A stretch of DNA of 64,000 nt from Flavobacterium psychrophilum (GTDB taxonomy: Bacteria; Bacteroidota; Bacteroidia; Flavobacteriales; Flavobacteriaceae), in contig CAMCFT010000006.1 of the NCBI GenBank assembly GCA_945874225.1, positions 1 through 64,000 of the forward strand. Direction: 5' to 3'. Below are positions 44,560-52,511 of this stretch, one piece after another. The stretch's first letter is position 1. Each line of letters opens with the position of its first letter. The notes below the pieces were generated by a model. It saw only the letters and a list, made by a program, of their open reading frames with translations, searched no databases and was not told where the DNA came from. A program made the translations under genes and the position numbers.

Positions 44560-45618
44560 TTATTTTTTCAAACTCGAGACTATTCCCTTTATTTCCTGCT
44601 CTTTGCTTTTGGGATAAATCAACAATACATTGTCTTTATCTACAATAATATAATCTTCAAGTCCATCAATGATTACTAATTTATCTTTAGAGGTACTGAT
44701 AATATTACTCGAAGCGTTTTTCAATAAAACAGTTGCATTTACAACAGCATTATTGTTTTCGTCTTTTTCCAATTTTTCATGCAAAGAACCCCAAGTTCCC
44801 AAGTCATTCCAATCAAAAGTAGCGGGAAGAACATAGACATTTTGGGCGTTTTCCATCACAGCGTAATCAATGGAAATGTTTTCGGCCAAGGCATAATTTT
44901 CTTCGATAAATGGTTTTTCTTTAGCTGTGTTATAACTAACAATTCCTTCAAGAAACAATGCATTCATTCGCGGTTGAAATTTTTCGAAAGCTTCAGTTAT
45001 CGATTTTACACTCCAAATAAAAATACCACCGTTCCACAAGAAATTTCCGCTTTTAAGAAATGATTTAGCGGTTTCGTAATCTGGTTTTTCACGAAATTGT
45101 GAAACTTTTTTTATGGGATTAGTATCTTTTTTATCATATTCAATATAACCAAAACCGGTATTGGGAAACGTAGGTTGAATCCCGAGAGTCATCAACGCAT
45201 TTTCTTTGGCACAAAAATCGAAACATTGCTGCAAGTTTTCAGCAAAGGTATTTTCATCTTCAATCCAATGATCACTTGGCGCAACAACCATTACAGCATC
45301 AGGATTTTGTTTTTGAATTTTTAGAGACGCATATAAAATACAAGGAGCCGTATTCCGCATTGCAGGTTCCAGTAAAACTTGCTCTTGCTTCACCATTGGC
45401 AATTGCTCTAAAACAATATCATTGTATTTTTCATTGGTTAATATGAGGATATTTTCGATTGGAATCAATTTCGATAATCTGCTGAACGTTTTTTGGATTA
45501 GGGTTTCGCCTGCACCTAGCATATCGTGAAACTGTTTCGGAAATTCAGTTGTACTTACTGGCCAAAACCGTGAACCAACGCCACCAGCCATTAGAATTGC
45601 GTAATAATTTTTATTCAT
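44560..45618 (-). CDS. manC: Mannose-1-phosphate guanylyltransferase
   Basis: This enzyme makes GDP-mannose from mannose-1-phosphate and GTP, feeding mannose, rhamnose or fucose incorporation into surface glycans. It has 352 residues, the nucleotidyltransferase domain only, without the isomerase domain of bifunctional ManC. The pyrophosphorylase signature is MAGGVGSRFWPVSTTEFPKQ at residue 11. MVVAPSDHWIEDENTFAENL and FREKPDYETAKSFL are the metal and sugar sites. DWNDLGTWGSLHEKL is conserved near residue 268. It is followed by the SprT-like gene upstream on the same strand. Confidence 0.93.
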   Translation of the reverse strand: MNKNYYAILMAGGVGSRFWPVSTTEFPKQFHDMLGAGETLIQKTFSRLSKLIPIENILILTNEKYNDIVLEQLPMVKQEQVLLEPAMRNTAPCILYASLKIQKQNPDAVMVVAPSDHWIEDENTFAENLQQCFDFCAKENALMTLGIQPTFPNTGFGYIEYDKKDTNPIKKVSQFREKPDYETAKSFLKSGNFLWNGGIFIWSVKSITEAFEKFQPRMNALFLEGIVSYNTAKEKPFIEENYALAENISIDYAVMENAQNVYVLPATFDWNDLGTWGSLHEKLEKDENNNAVVNATVLLKNASSNIISTSKDKLVIIDGLEDYIIVDKDNVLLIYPKSKEQEIKGIVSSLKK

Positions 45619-45664
45619 TTTTATAGTTAACGGCTTATTTTTGACCGTTGTTTTTTAATTTATA

Positions 45665-46264
45665 TTAACTCGGCAACAATTCAACCTCAGCATTTGGATT
45701 AAAAAGATAGGTTCGTCCTGAACTTATTTCCAAGCATTCAAAACGTTTCGTCCTTATCGCTCCTTTTTTGAAAATCTTACCATTATGAATTCTAAAAACA
45801 CTTCCGTAAGGAATTTCAAAGATATGGTTTTTATCATTTTGTTGGTCAAATTGTTTCAATGCTAATGATAATGTGGCATCAGTGTCACTACTTGCTGTAG
45901 GATTTTTGAAATGTCGCGCCAATAATGGCAATAAATGATTGGGGAAAATCTCCGGACGAATAAACGGAATCATCATTCGCTGAAAAGCATATTTCCATTC
46001 GTTTCCGTGTGGCTTTATGTTACGTCCAAATTTTTCAAACGCCACCAAATGGGAAATTTCGTGAACCAGCGTAATCAAAAACTTGTATTTGTTCAAACTG
46101 GCGTTGACAGTAATTTCGTGTTTACCACTCAATCCTTTTCGATAATCGCCATGTCGAGTCACACGTTCATTCACGATTTTGAGATGCACTTGATTCACCA
46201 CAATCAGTTCAAAAACTGGTTTCACAGCGTGTTCCGGAAGATATTTAGAAAGTGTTTCGCTCAT
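45665..46264 (-). CDS. SprT-like zinc-binding domain protein
   Basis: This is a 199-residue protein with a SprT/zincin-like domain. The metal site is TLVHEISHLVAFEKFG near residue 65 (HExxH). RHGDYRKGLSGKHEITVNAS lies before it and KPHGNEWKYAFQRMMIPFIR follows, as in SprT. The C-terminal part lacks an obvious zinc ribbon of four cysteines. The human relative SPRTN cleaves DNA-protein crosslinks; the function of bacterial SprT is unclear. It is transcribed toward manC, with 46 nt between them. Confidence 0.85.
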   Translation of the reverse strand: MSETLSKYLPEHAVKPVFELIVVNQVHLKIVNERVTRHGDYRKGLSGKHEITVNASLNKYKFLITLVHEISHLVAFEKFGRNIKPHGNEWKYAFQRMMIPFIRPEIFPNHLLPLLARHFKNPTASSDTDATLSLALKQFDQQNDKNHIFEIPYGSVFRIHNGKIFKKGAIRTKRFECLEISSGRTYLFNPNAEVELLPS

Positions 46265-46274
46265 TTATAAAAAT

Positions 46275-46297
46275 CCCTCGACTGCGCTCGGGATGAC
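46275..46297. repeat. Dispersed palindromic CTCGACTGCGCTCGG element
   Basis: CCCTCGACTGCGCTCGGGAT continues GAC. It is a GC-rich near-palindrome in an AT-rich spacer and belongs in style with the GTCATTTCGACGAAGG and CGCAATGAC repeats at 51197-51292. Confidence 0.65.
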
Positions 46298-46311
46298 AAA
46301 AATTAGTTGAA

Positions 46312-46989
46312 TTACGGATTAGTAGAAGAAACTTGCAGCACTTTTCCGTTGTAATATTTATTCCCAGTTAATGCAAATTCAAAAATATAATCGGACATTT
46401 CTTTTGCGGTAATTGGGGCTTCGTAACCCGGAAATGCTTCTTGCAACATTTCAGTTTGGACTGCGCCAAGAGCCAACACATTAAATGAAACTCCTTTTTC
46501 TTTGTATTCTTCAGCCAATAATTCTGATAAGGTAATCACTGCTCCTTTACTGGAACTGTAAGCTGCAAGCCCTGCGAATTTAAGGCTTCCTTGTATTCCT
46601 CCCATTGAACTTATGGTTACAACATGACTTCCTTTTTGTAAATAAGGCAAACACACACGAGTCAAATTAGCAACCCCAAAAACATTAACTTTATATATGT
46701 TTTCAAAATCTTCTTGACACGTTTCAGAAAAGGGCTTTAACAATAAACTTCCAGCATTGTGAATTATAATGTCAACGTTTTTCCAAGAATGTGACAGGAA
46801 ATTATCAACCTTTTCCATTTCGGTTTCATCGGATAAATCGACTGAAAGACATGTGATGTTTTTGTTGCCTAATAAAGTTTGAGGTGTTTTTCTGGAAATC
46901 GCCAAGACATTATGACCTGCATTAGCAAACTGCAAAGCCAGCTCATAACCAATTCCTCTTGATGTTCCTGTAATGATAATGTTTTTCAT
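46312..46989 (-). CDS. Short-chain dehydrogenase/reductase
   Basis: This is a 225-residue NAD(P)-dependent oxidoreductase of the classical SDR type. The Rossmann motif IIITGTSRGIGYELALQFA is at the start (TGxxxGIG). NAG is in DIIIHNAGSLLLKPF, the catalytic serine is in VVTISSMGGIQGS, and YxxxK is in AAYSSSKGAVITLSELLAEE. The frame extends 38 codons upstream of the chosen ATG at 46989, but the Rossmann fold begins at this methionine and a TATTTTCG box lies 7 bases before it. The substrate is unknown; there is no operon partner. Confidence 0.9.
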   Translation of the reverse strand: MKNIIITGTSRGIGYELALQFANAGHNVLAISRKTPQTLLGNKNITCLSVDLSDETEMEKVDNFLSHSWKNVDIIIHNAGSLLLKPFSETCQEDFENIYKVNVFGVANLTRVCLPYLQKGSHVVTISSMGGIQGSLKFAGLAAYSSSKGAVITLSELLAEEYKEKGVSFNVLALGAVQTEMLQEAFPGYEAPITAKEMSDYIFEFALTGNKYYNGKVLQVSSTNP

Positions 46990-47079
46990 ATAGCGAAAAT
47001 AAGCAAAAACTTTAAAAAAAGAGATTTTAAAGCAAGGTATTGTTTGTAATTTTAAAATTTGGATTCCTATTATTTTTCT

Positions 47080-47087
47080 TAATTTTG
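47080..47087 (+). promoter_or_regulatory. Promoter -7 box of the GNAT gene
   Basis: TAATTTTG fits TAnnTTTG, 37 nt before the ATG at 47125. Confidence 0.55.
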
Positions 47088-47124
47088 GGCAGGAATTAAC
47101 CAACTTTTGAATTCGTTAAAAATA

Positions 47125-47694
47125 ATGGAAAACATACAACTTGAAGTAGCAAAATTAAGTGATATTGATGGTGTTTTAGATTTACAAAAACTATATCTCG
47201 TTACAAATTTAAACGAAGAAGAAAAGAAATCCGGTTTTGTTACCACTCCTTTTTCTGATGAACAACTGACTTATGTTATCAATAACGAAGGTTTGTTTAT
47301 TGCCAAGGACAATGGTAAAATAATCGCTTACATTTTTGCCGAAAGCTGGGATTTCTTTAGTCAATATCCACTTTTCGAATATATGATTAGCCTCTTTCCA
47401 AAACTTAAATTTTTAGATTTCGAAATAAATTCAATCACCAGTTTTCAATACGGACCAATTTGCATCGACAAAAAATACAGAGGAAAAGGTTTGATTAATT
47501 TGTTATTTGAATTTATGCGAATTCATGTTATAAAAAAATACCCGTTGAGTTTGACTTTCATCAACAAAACCAATATACCATCCTATAAAGCACATACTGA
47601 AAAACTAAAATGGACTGTCATTGCTGACTTTGAATTCAACAACAATAACTATTATATTTTGGCTTACGATATGAATGTAGTATGCGGTGAGTAG
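47125..47694 (+). CDS. GNAT-family N-acetyltransferase
   Basis: This is a 189-residue acetyl-CoA-dependent acyltransferase. The fold is recognised from VAKLSDIDGVLDLQKLYLVT at the start, FIAKDNGKIIAYIFAESWDF in the middle and the acetyl-CoA pyrophosphate loop IDKKYRGKGLINLLFEFM near residue 115 (the Q/RxxGxG/A motif reads KYRGKGL). SLTFINKTNIPSYKAHTEKL matches motif B. A TTG at 47107 would add six residues. The substrate is unknown. The gene converges on the acyl-CoA dehydrogenase gene with a hairpin between. Confidence 0.85.
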   Translation: MENIQLEVAKLSDIDGVLDLQKLYLVTNLNEEEKKSGFVTTPFSDEQLTYVINNEGLFIAKDNGKIIAYIFAESWDFFSQYPLFEYMISLFPKLKFLDFEINSITSFQYGPICIDKKYRGKGLINLLFEFMRIHVIKKYPLSLTFINKTNIPSYKAHTEKLKWTVIADFEFNNNNYYILAYDMNVVCGE

Positions 47695-47699
47695 AATAA

Positions 47700-47732
47700 A
47701 AAACCTATAAGGTTATAAAAACCTCATAGGTT
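47700..47732. terminator. Hairpin between the GNAT and acyl-CoA dehydrogenase genes
   Basis: AAACCTATAAGGTT (47700-47713) pairs with AACCTCATAGGTTT (47719-47732) with one internal mismatch. It lies between convergent genes and may terminate both; the element also looks like a dispersed repeat. Confidence 0.65.
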
Positions 47733-47751
47733 TGCAGCACTATTCTTCAAT

Positions 47752-48894
47752 TTACCCAGCAATAATACTTCTGGAAATTACGATTTTCTGAATTTCAGAA
47801 GTGCCTTCGTAGATTTGAGTAATTTTGGCATCACGCATCATTCGCTCCACGTGATATTCTCTCACATAACCATTTCCGCCGTGAATTTGCACCGCTTCAA
47901 CAGCAGTATCCATAGCCGTTTGGGAGGCAAAAAGTTTGGCCATCGCTCCGCTTATGTCGTAATTATGTTGATTGTCTTTGTCCCAAGCGGCCTTCATACA
48001 AAGATGCCTTGCCGCTTCAATATTAACTGCCATATCAGCCAATTTGAAAGCAATCGCCTGATGATTGCAGATTTCTGTTCCAAATGCTTTGCGTTCTTTC
48101 GAATATTTCAACGCCAATTCATAAGCTCCGGAAGCAATTCCTAATGCTTGAGAAGCAATTCCAATTCTTCCTCCGGCCAATGTTTTCATTGCAAATTTGA
48201 AACCGAAACCATCTTCACCTATTCTATTTTCTTTTGGAACTTTCACATCATTAAACATCAAAGAATGGGTGTCAGAACCACGAATTCCCATTTTATGTTC
48301 CTTTGGACCAATAGAAAAACCGGGCATATCTTTGGTCATAATCAAAGCGTTAATTCCTTTACTTCTTTTCTCGACATCGGTTTGTGCAATGACAATATAA
48401 AATGAAGCTGTTCCGCCATTTGTTATCCAGTTTTTTGTTCCGTTTACCAAATAATGATCTCCCATATCTATTGCAGTAGTTTTTTGCGAAGTTGCATCAC
48501 TTCCCGCTTCAGGTTCGCTTAAACAAAATGCGCCGTGAATTTGCCCAGAAGCCAAAAGTGGTAACCAATGTTGTTTTTGTTCTTCAGTTCCAAAAGCCTG
48601 TAATCCCCAACAAACCAATGAATTATTTACGGACATCACCACCGAAGCTGAGGCGTCAACTTTGGAAATTTCCTCCATTGCAATAACATAAGAAATCGTA
48701 TCCAGTCCGCTTCCGCCGTATTTTGGATCCACCATCATTCCCATAAATCCAAGTTCACCCATTTTTTTTATTTGCTCGGCAGGAAAAATTTGCTTCTCAT
48801 CTCTTTCAATAACACCTGGCAAAAGTTCGTTTTGAGCAAAATCTCTGGCGGCTTGTTGCACCATTAATTGTTCTTCGGTTAGATTAAAATTCAT
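47752..48894 (-). CDS. Acyl-CoA dehydrogenase
   Basis: This FAD enzyme performs the first oxidation of short- to medium-chain acyl-CoA in beta-oxidation or amino-acid breakdown. It has 380 residues from the ATG at 48894 (MNFNLTEEQLMVQQAARDFA). GAFCLSEPEAGSDATSQKT and YLVNGTKNWITNGGTASFYI are the FAD/substrate signatures. Near the end, AVQIHGGNGYVREYHVERMM and DAKITQIYEGTSEIQKIVIS contain the catalytic glutamate in YEGTSE. An upstream ATG at 48924 adds ten atypical residues. It is a single gene; the chain-length preference is not assigned. Confidence 0.95.
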   Translation of the reverse strand: MNFNLTEEQLMVQQAARDFAQNELLPGVIERDEKQIFPAEQIKKMGELGFMGMMVDPKYGGSGLDTISYVIAMEEISKVDASASVVMSVNNSLVCWGLQAFGTEEQKQHWLPLLASGQIHGAFCLSEPEAGSDATSQKTTAIDMGDHYLVNGTKNWITNGGTASFYIVIAQTDVEKRSKGINALIMTKDMPGFSIGPKEHKMGIRGSDTHSLMFNDVKVPKENRIGEDGFGFKFAMKTLAGGRIGIASQALGIASGAYELALKYSKERKAFGTEICNHQAIAFKLADMAVNIEAARHLCMKAAWDKDNQHNYDISGAMAKLFASQTAMDTAVEAVQIHGGNGYVREYHVERMMRDAKITQIYEGTSEIQKIVISRSIIAG

Positions 48895-49073
48895 ATATGT
48901 AGATTTTGATTTTTTAGCGGTCATATATGTTATCGCATTTACTCTTTGGTGTTTGTTTGCAACAAACTCGATGTTAGTGACGATTTCATAATAATATAAA
49001 ATAAATGTTGTTTTTTGTTATAAAAATATGCTCAAAGGTACTTTTTTATAATGAAATTTTCAATTTTGATTCG

Positions 49074-49081
49074 TAAATTTG
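49074..49081 (+). promoter_or_regulatory. Promoter -7 box of anmK, four bases before the start codon
   Basis: TAAATTTG matches TAnnTTTG and ends 4 nt before the ATG at 49086, so the transcript would be leaderless or nearly so. Confidence 0.7.
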
Positions 49082-49085
49082 ACTA

Positions 49086-50153
49086 ATGAAAAATGATTAC
49101 TACAACGTTATCGGAGTTATGTCTGGAACATCACTTGACGGTGTTGATTTAGCCCACATTAAATTCCGTTTAAACAACCAGAAATGGACTTTCGAAATCC
49201 TTGAAAGTGAAACCATTGGCTATAGCCAAAGTTGGATTAATCATCTAAAATTAGCAGTGGATTACTCAGAAACTGAACTGGATAAATTAAACTCCGCCTA
49301 TACAAAACTTCTCGGAACCATCATTTCCACTTTTATCGAAAAGCATAAAATTGAAAGCCTTGATGCGGTTTGCTCTCACGGACACACTATTTTGCACCAA
49401 CCAGATAAAGGCTTGACATTGCAAATTGGCAATTTACCTGAAATTTCGAGTTTGATAGAGCAAACTGTCGTTTGTGATTTTAGGGTTCAGGATGTAAAAT
49501 TGGGTGGTCAAGGTGCTCCTTTGGTTCCTATTGGTGACCGAATATTATTTTCAGAATATGATTATTGCATGAATTTGGGTGGTTTTTCTAATGTTTCGTT
49601 TGAACAAAATGGAGAAAGAATTGCCTTCGATATTTCGCCAGTAAATACGGTTTTGAATTATTATGCCAATGAATTGGGAATGGATTATGACGATAAAGGC
49701 ATAATTTCAAGAACAGGAAAAGTCAACGAAAATTTGTTGAGCGAATTAAACGCATTGGATTTCTACCAACAAAAATTTCCTAAATCATTGGGTTTTGAGT
49801 TTGTAAAAGAAATAGTTTTACCATTAATCGAAAATTATAAAATCCCAATTGAAGATAAATTACGAACTTTTACGGAGCACGTTGCTTTGCAAACCGCTTT
49901 GGCTTTGTCCGACAAAAAAGGGAGAATATTAATCACTGGCGGTGGCGCTTACAATGATTTTATTATTGAACGCATTCAATCCTATTTGCCAGAAATGGAA
50001 ATTATCATCCCATCGACAAAAATCTTGGAATTCAAGGAAGCTTTAATATTCGCCTTGCTTGGAGTTTTGAAATTACGAGGCGAAATCAATGTTTTGAGTA
50101 GTGTGACAGGGGCGAATATGGATCATAGTTCTGGGACTATTTATAAAGCATAA
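49086..50153 (+). CDS. anmK: Anhydro-N-acetylmuramic acid kinase
   Basis: AnmK opens the 1,6-anhydro ring of anhydro-MurNAc and phosphorylates it, recovering cell-wall sugar. It has 355 residues. The ATP site GVMSGTSLDGVDLAHIKF is at residue 9, DAVCSHGHTILHQPDKGLTL near 94, LGGQGAPLVPIGDRILFSEY near 138, and RILITGGGAYNDFII near 280. Together with mpl at 20.7-22.1 kb it shows that peptidoglycan recycling is encoded here. It is transcribed alone; tonB follows 77 nt later. Confidence 0.95.
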   Translation: MKNDYYNVIGVMSGTSLDGVDLAHIKFRLNNQKWTFEILESETIGYSQSWINHLKLAVDYSETELDKLNSAYTKLLGTIISTFIEKHKIESLDAVCSHGHTILHQPDKGLTLQIGNLPEISSLIEQTVVCDFRVQDVKLGGQGAPLVPIGDRILFSEYDYCMNLGGFSNVSFEQNGERIAFDISPVNTVLNYYANELGMDYDDKGIISRTGKVNENLLSELNALDFYQQKFPKSLGFEFVKEIVLPLIENYKIPIEDKLRTFTEHVALQTALALSDKKGRILITGGGAYNDFIIERIQSYLPEMEIIIPSTKILEFKEALIFALLGVLKLRGEINVLSSVTGANMDHSSGTIYKA

Positions 50154-50230
50154 AATCTATTGTTTCCTAGTTCTAATAATTTTTAGTAATTTTCAACGTT
50201 TTACTAAAGTATTCAAAATTTAAAATCTAA

Positions 50231-51118
50231 ATGAGTTCGACCATTTCATCTGACCAAAAGAAATCAATAGCAATATCCGTCCTTTTATATGGAACCATGT
50301 TGATGATTTTATTCTTCATTCGCTTTTGGCCGCCTGCAAACTTGGCTGAATTAACTGGTGGCGGAGGTGGCGGAGGTGTTACCGTAAATTTTGGCGACAG
50401 CGATTTTGGTTCAGGAGCAAATTATAAAAGCGAGGTTTTGAATGTGAAAAATCAGGCCAAGCAAATACCAACAAAAGCTACGCCAGAAGAATCTATTTTA
50501 TCCCAGGAAAATTCTACTGAAGAAAGCGTGGTAATTCCGCAGAAACAGAAACCACTAAAATCAACACCCGTTTTAAAGGAGGAACCTAAACCCGTCATAG
50601 TAAAACCAAGGGTTTCCAACAATACAAATGATGCTTTATCCAACATTATGAAAGGTTCCAATAAAGGCGGTGACGGCGATGACAAAACCGCAGGAAACAA
50701 AGGAAAAGCAAACGGAAGTCTAAGCTCAAACGGCTATTATGGAACTGGAGGTTCTGGAGGAGGAACCGGCGGAGGAAATGGAACTGGAAACGGAATTGGC
50801 ACAGGAAGCGGTTATGGCGCTGGAAGTGGCGGTGGTTCCGGAAATGGGAGCGGTTATTCCTTAGGCAACCGAAAAGCGATTTCAAAACCTGCTCCAAAAT
50901 ACACCTGTAATGAAGCAGGAAAAGTTGTTGTAGAAGTTTCTGTAGATAGAAATGGAAAAACCATAGATGCGATTGCTGGAGTAAAAGGAACTACTAACAC
51001 GGCAAAATGTTTATTAGATCAGGCCAGAATTGCTGCGATGAATACCAAATGGGACGCCAGTAGTGATGCACCAGAAAAACAAGTGGGGAAGATTGTTTAC
51101 AATTTCAATTTGAATTAA
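50231..51118 (+). CDS. TonB-like energy transducer with a glycine-rich linker
   Basis: This is an inner-membrane-anchored protein of 295 residues. One transmembrane segment (SIAISVLLYGTMLMILFFI) starts near residue 12. A glycine-rich periplasmic linker follows (GGGGGGGVTVNFGDSDFGSG near residue 42, and a long Gly/Ser/Asn tract near residues 165-215). The C-terminal TonB-like domain is about 225-295 (APKYTCNEAGKVVVEVSVDR). It would transmit ExbB-ExbD energy to receptors such as the SusC at 5-8 kb. It faces exbD-exbB and ends before a terminator. Confidence 0.85.
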   Translation: MSSTISSDQKKSIAISVLLYGTMLMILFFIRFWPPANLAELTGGGGGGGVTVNFGDSDFGSGANYKSEVLNVKNQAKQIPTKATPEESILSQENSTEESVVIPQKQKPLKSTPVLKEEPKPVIVKPRVSNNTNDALSNIMKGSNKGGDGDDKTAGNKGKANGSLSSNGYYGTGGSGGGTGGGNGTGNGIGTGSGYGAGSGGGSGNGSGYSLGNRKAISKPAPKYTCNEAGKVVVEVSVDRNGKTIDAIAGVKGTTNTAKCLLDQARIAAMNTKWDASSDAPEKQVGKIVYNFNLN

Positions 51119-51158
51119 AAATTGGGACGCGGATAAAACGGATTTAAATAAACAAAAT

Positions 51159-51182
51159 TGCCTCGAATCATCGAGGCATTTT
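51159..51182 (+). terminator. Terminator of the tonB-like gene
   Basis: TGCCTCGA (51159-51166) pairs with TCGAGGCA (51171-51178) around a 4-base loop, then four T. Confidence 0.88.
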
Positions 51183-51196
51183 CTATTTAATGTTGT

Positions 51197-51292
51197 GTCA
51201 TTTCGACGAAGGAGACTCGAGCGATAGCGAACAGGCGAAGCAAATCTCATTAGTTGCTCTCGTTATGTGATTGCTTCGTTCCTCGCAATGAC
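51197..51292 (+). repeat. Dispersed CATTTCGACGAAGG / CGCAATGAC repeat, copy 2
   Basis: The block starts GTCATTTCGACGAAGGAGAC and ends TTGCTTCGTTCCTCGCAATG AC. The end unit is the same as 41457-41478 at 21 of 22 positions. The GTCATT...AATGAC ends are inverted relative to each other, so the block is bounded by a short inverted repeat. It fills the gap up to the exbD stop. Confidence 0.75.
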
Positions 51293-51293
51293 T

Positions 51294-51689
51294 TTACTTC
51301 GGGCTCGTAGCAATCACAAACTTCAAATTATTTCTAACACCAATTTGCAAAACATCTACTAAATCCTGAACTTGTAAGTTGAACGGAATTCGAACAATAA
51401 CCGTTTGGTCTTTTCCTGGATTCATTTTTGACATTAAAGTTGTTTCTAATTCTTCGAAGGAAACGGCTTGCTTATCGATATAGAATTTCTTGTCTTCGGT
51501 AACAGACAAACTAATGTATTGTTTATTGGTTTTCTCGTTGGATTTAGCCTTTGGCAATGTCATTTTTATAACATTTGGATTTGCCAAAGTCGATATAATC
51601 AAGAAAAACAACAATAAGAAAAACATAATATCACTCAATGAAGACGTAGCGACTTCGGCGTGGAATCTTCTTTTTCGTTTTATTGACAT
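51294..51689 (-). CDS. exbD: ExbD/TolR-family transporter subunit
   Basis: This is a 131-residue inner-membrane protein that works with ExbB to harness the proton gradient for TonB. There is one transmembrane helix at about residues 17-36 (SLSDIMFFLLLFFLIISTLA), and the periplasmic domain has EKTNKQYISLSVTEDKKFYI. The conserved aspartate of the helix is at SDIMF. It starts 3 nt after exbB, forming a two-gene operon. The neighbouring tonB-like gene points toward it. Confidence 0.92.
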   Translation of the reverse strand: MSIKRKRRFHAEVATSSLSDIMFFLLLFFLIISTLANPNVIKMTLPKAKSNEKTNKQYISLSVTEDKKFYIDKQAVSFEELETTLMSKMNPGKDQTVIVRIPFNLQVQDLVDVLQIGVRNNLKFVIATSPK

Positions 51690-51692
51690 CGT

Positions 51693-52388
51693 CTATGATT
51701 TTTGAATAATATTGGCAAATTCTAGTATTTGCTTTTGGATTTTTAAAGCAAAATTATCAACCTTTCCGTTCAGTAAGTGATAGCCGCTATAAGCAATAAT
51801 TCCAACCAATAATCCAGCTCCACTACTAATCATTTTTTCGTATAATCCTCCGGATATATTACCAATACTGATATTCTCGGTAACAGAAATACTGTAAAAT
51901 ATCTTAATTACTCCCGAAATAGTTCCAATAAATCCTAATGTTGGTGCAATCCCTGCAATAAGTCCAAGTTGTCCTAGATGCTTTTCCATTTCGCCAATTT
52001 CGATATCGGCAGCACGATCCATATTCGATTCAATTTCAGCAATAGGCCGGCCAATTAAAAGAATTCCTTCCTTTATAACATTTCCAGAAGAAGTATTGTT
52101 TCTTTCTGCAATAGACAAAGCTCTATCCAGCTTGCCAGAATTAAGATTATCTCTTACATCTCGCATCATAAGAGGATCTATTTTAGACGCTTTATGAATG
52201 TATAAATAGCGTTCTATAATCAAATAAAAAGTATAAAATAACAATATTGAAATTGGAATCAAGAAAAAACCTCCTTTTAAAATAAATTCTAAAACTGATA
52301 TTTCATTATTCGAAGCAATCTTTTCTATAACAACACTTGATGCTACATTTGCAATGGTGTCGGCCTGTAATTGTATTAAACTAAACAT
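51693..52388 (-). CDS. exbB: MotA/TolQ/ExbB-family proton channel
   Basis: This is a 231-residue inner-membrane channel subunit with three transmembrane helices. GGFFLIPISILLFYTFYLII is near residue 40. The conserved core LGLIAGIAPTLGFIGTISGV with IKIFYSI near residue 142 and MISSGAGLLVGIIAYSGYHL near residue 190 define the family. It forms a pentamer around ExbD. It is divergent from folC; no clear promoter box was found between them. Confidence 0.93.
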   Translation of the reverse strand: MFSLIQLQADTIANVASSVVIEKIASNNEISVLEFILKGGFFLIPISILLFYTFYLIIERYLYIHKASKIDPLMMRDVRDNLNSGKLDRALSIAERNNTSSGNVIKEGILLIGRPIAEIESNMDRAADIEIGEMEKHLGQLGLIAGIAPTLGFIGTISGVIKIFYSISVTENISIGNISGGLYEKMISSGAGLLVGIIAYSGYHLLNGKVDNFALKIQKQILEFANIIQKS

Positions 52389-52511
52389 ATATTGTTATTT
52401 TACTCATTAATTCTAAAAATTATTTCAAATTTGCACTAAAGATACTTTTCGATCTACTATTAAACTAAAAAAAACGAAAAATATTTTAAATACCCCATAT
52501 TTTATTAGAAA

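Noticed and set aside
46275-46297. Intrinsic terminator of the SDR gene
   Set aside because: It is a palindrome without a T-run, it lies past the SDR stop but matches the style of dispersed repeats; assigned as a repeat.
48891-48933. Operator made of two TCATATATGT strings near the acyl-CoA dehydrogenase start
   Set aside because: The strings are short, AT-rich and each contains a candidate start codon, so chance is likely.
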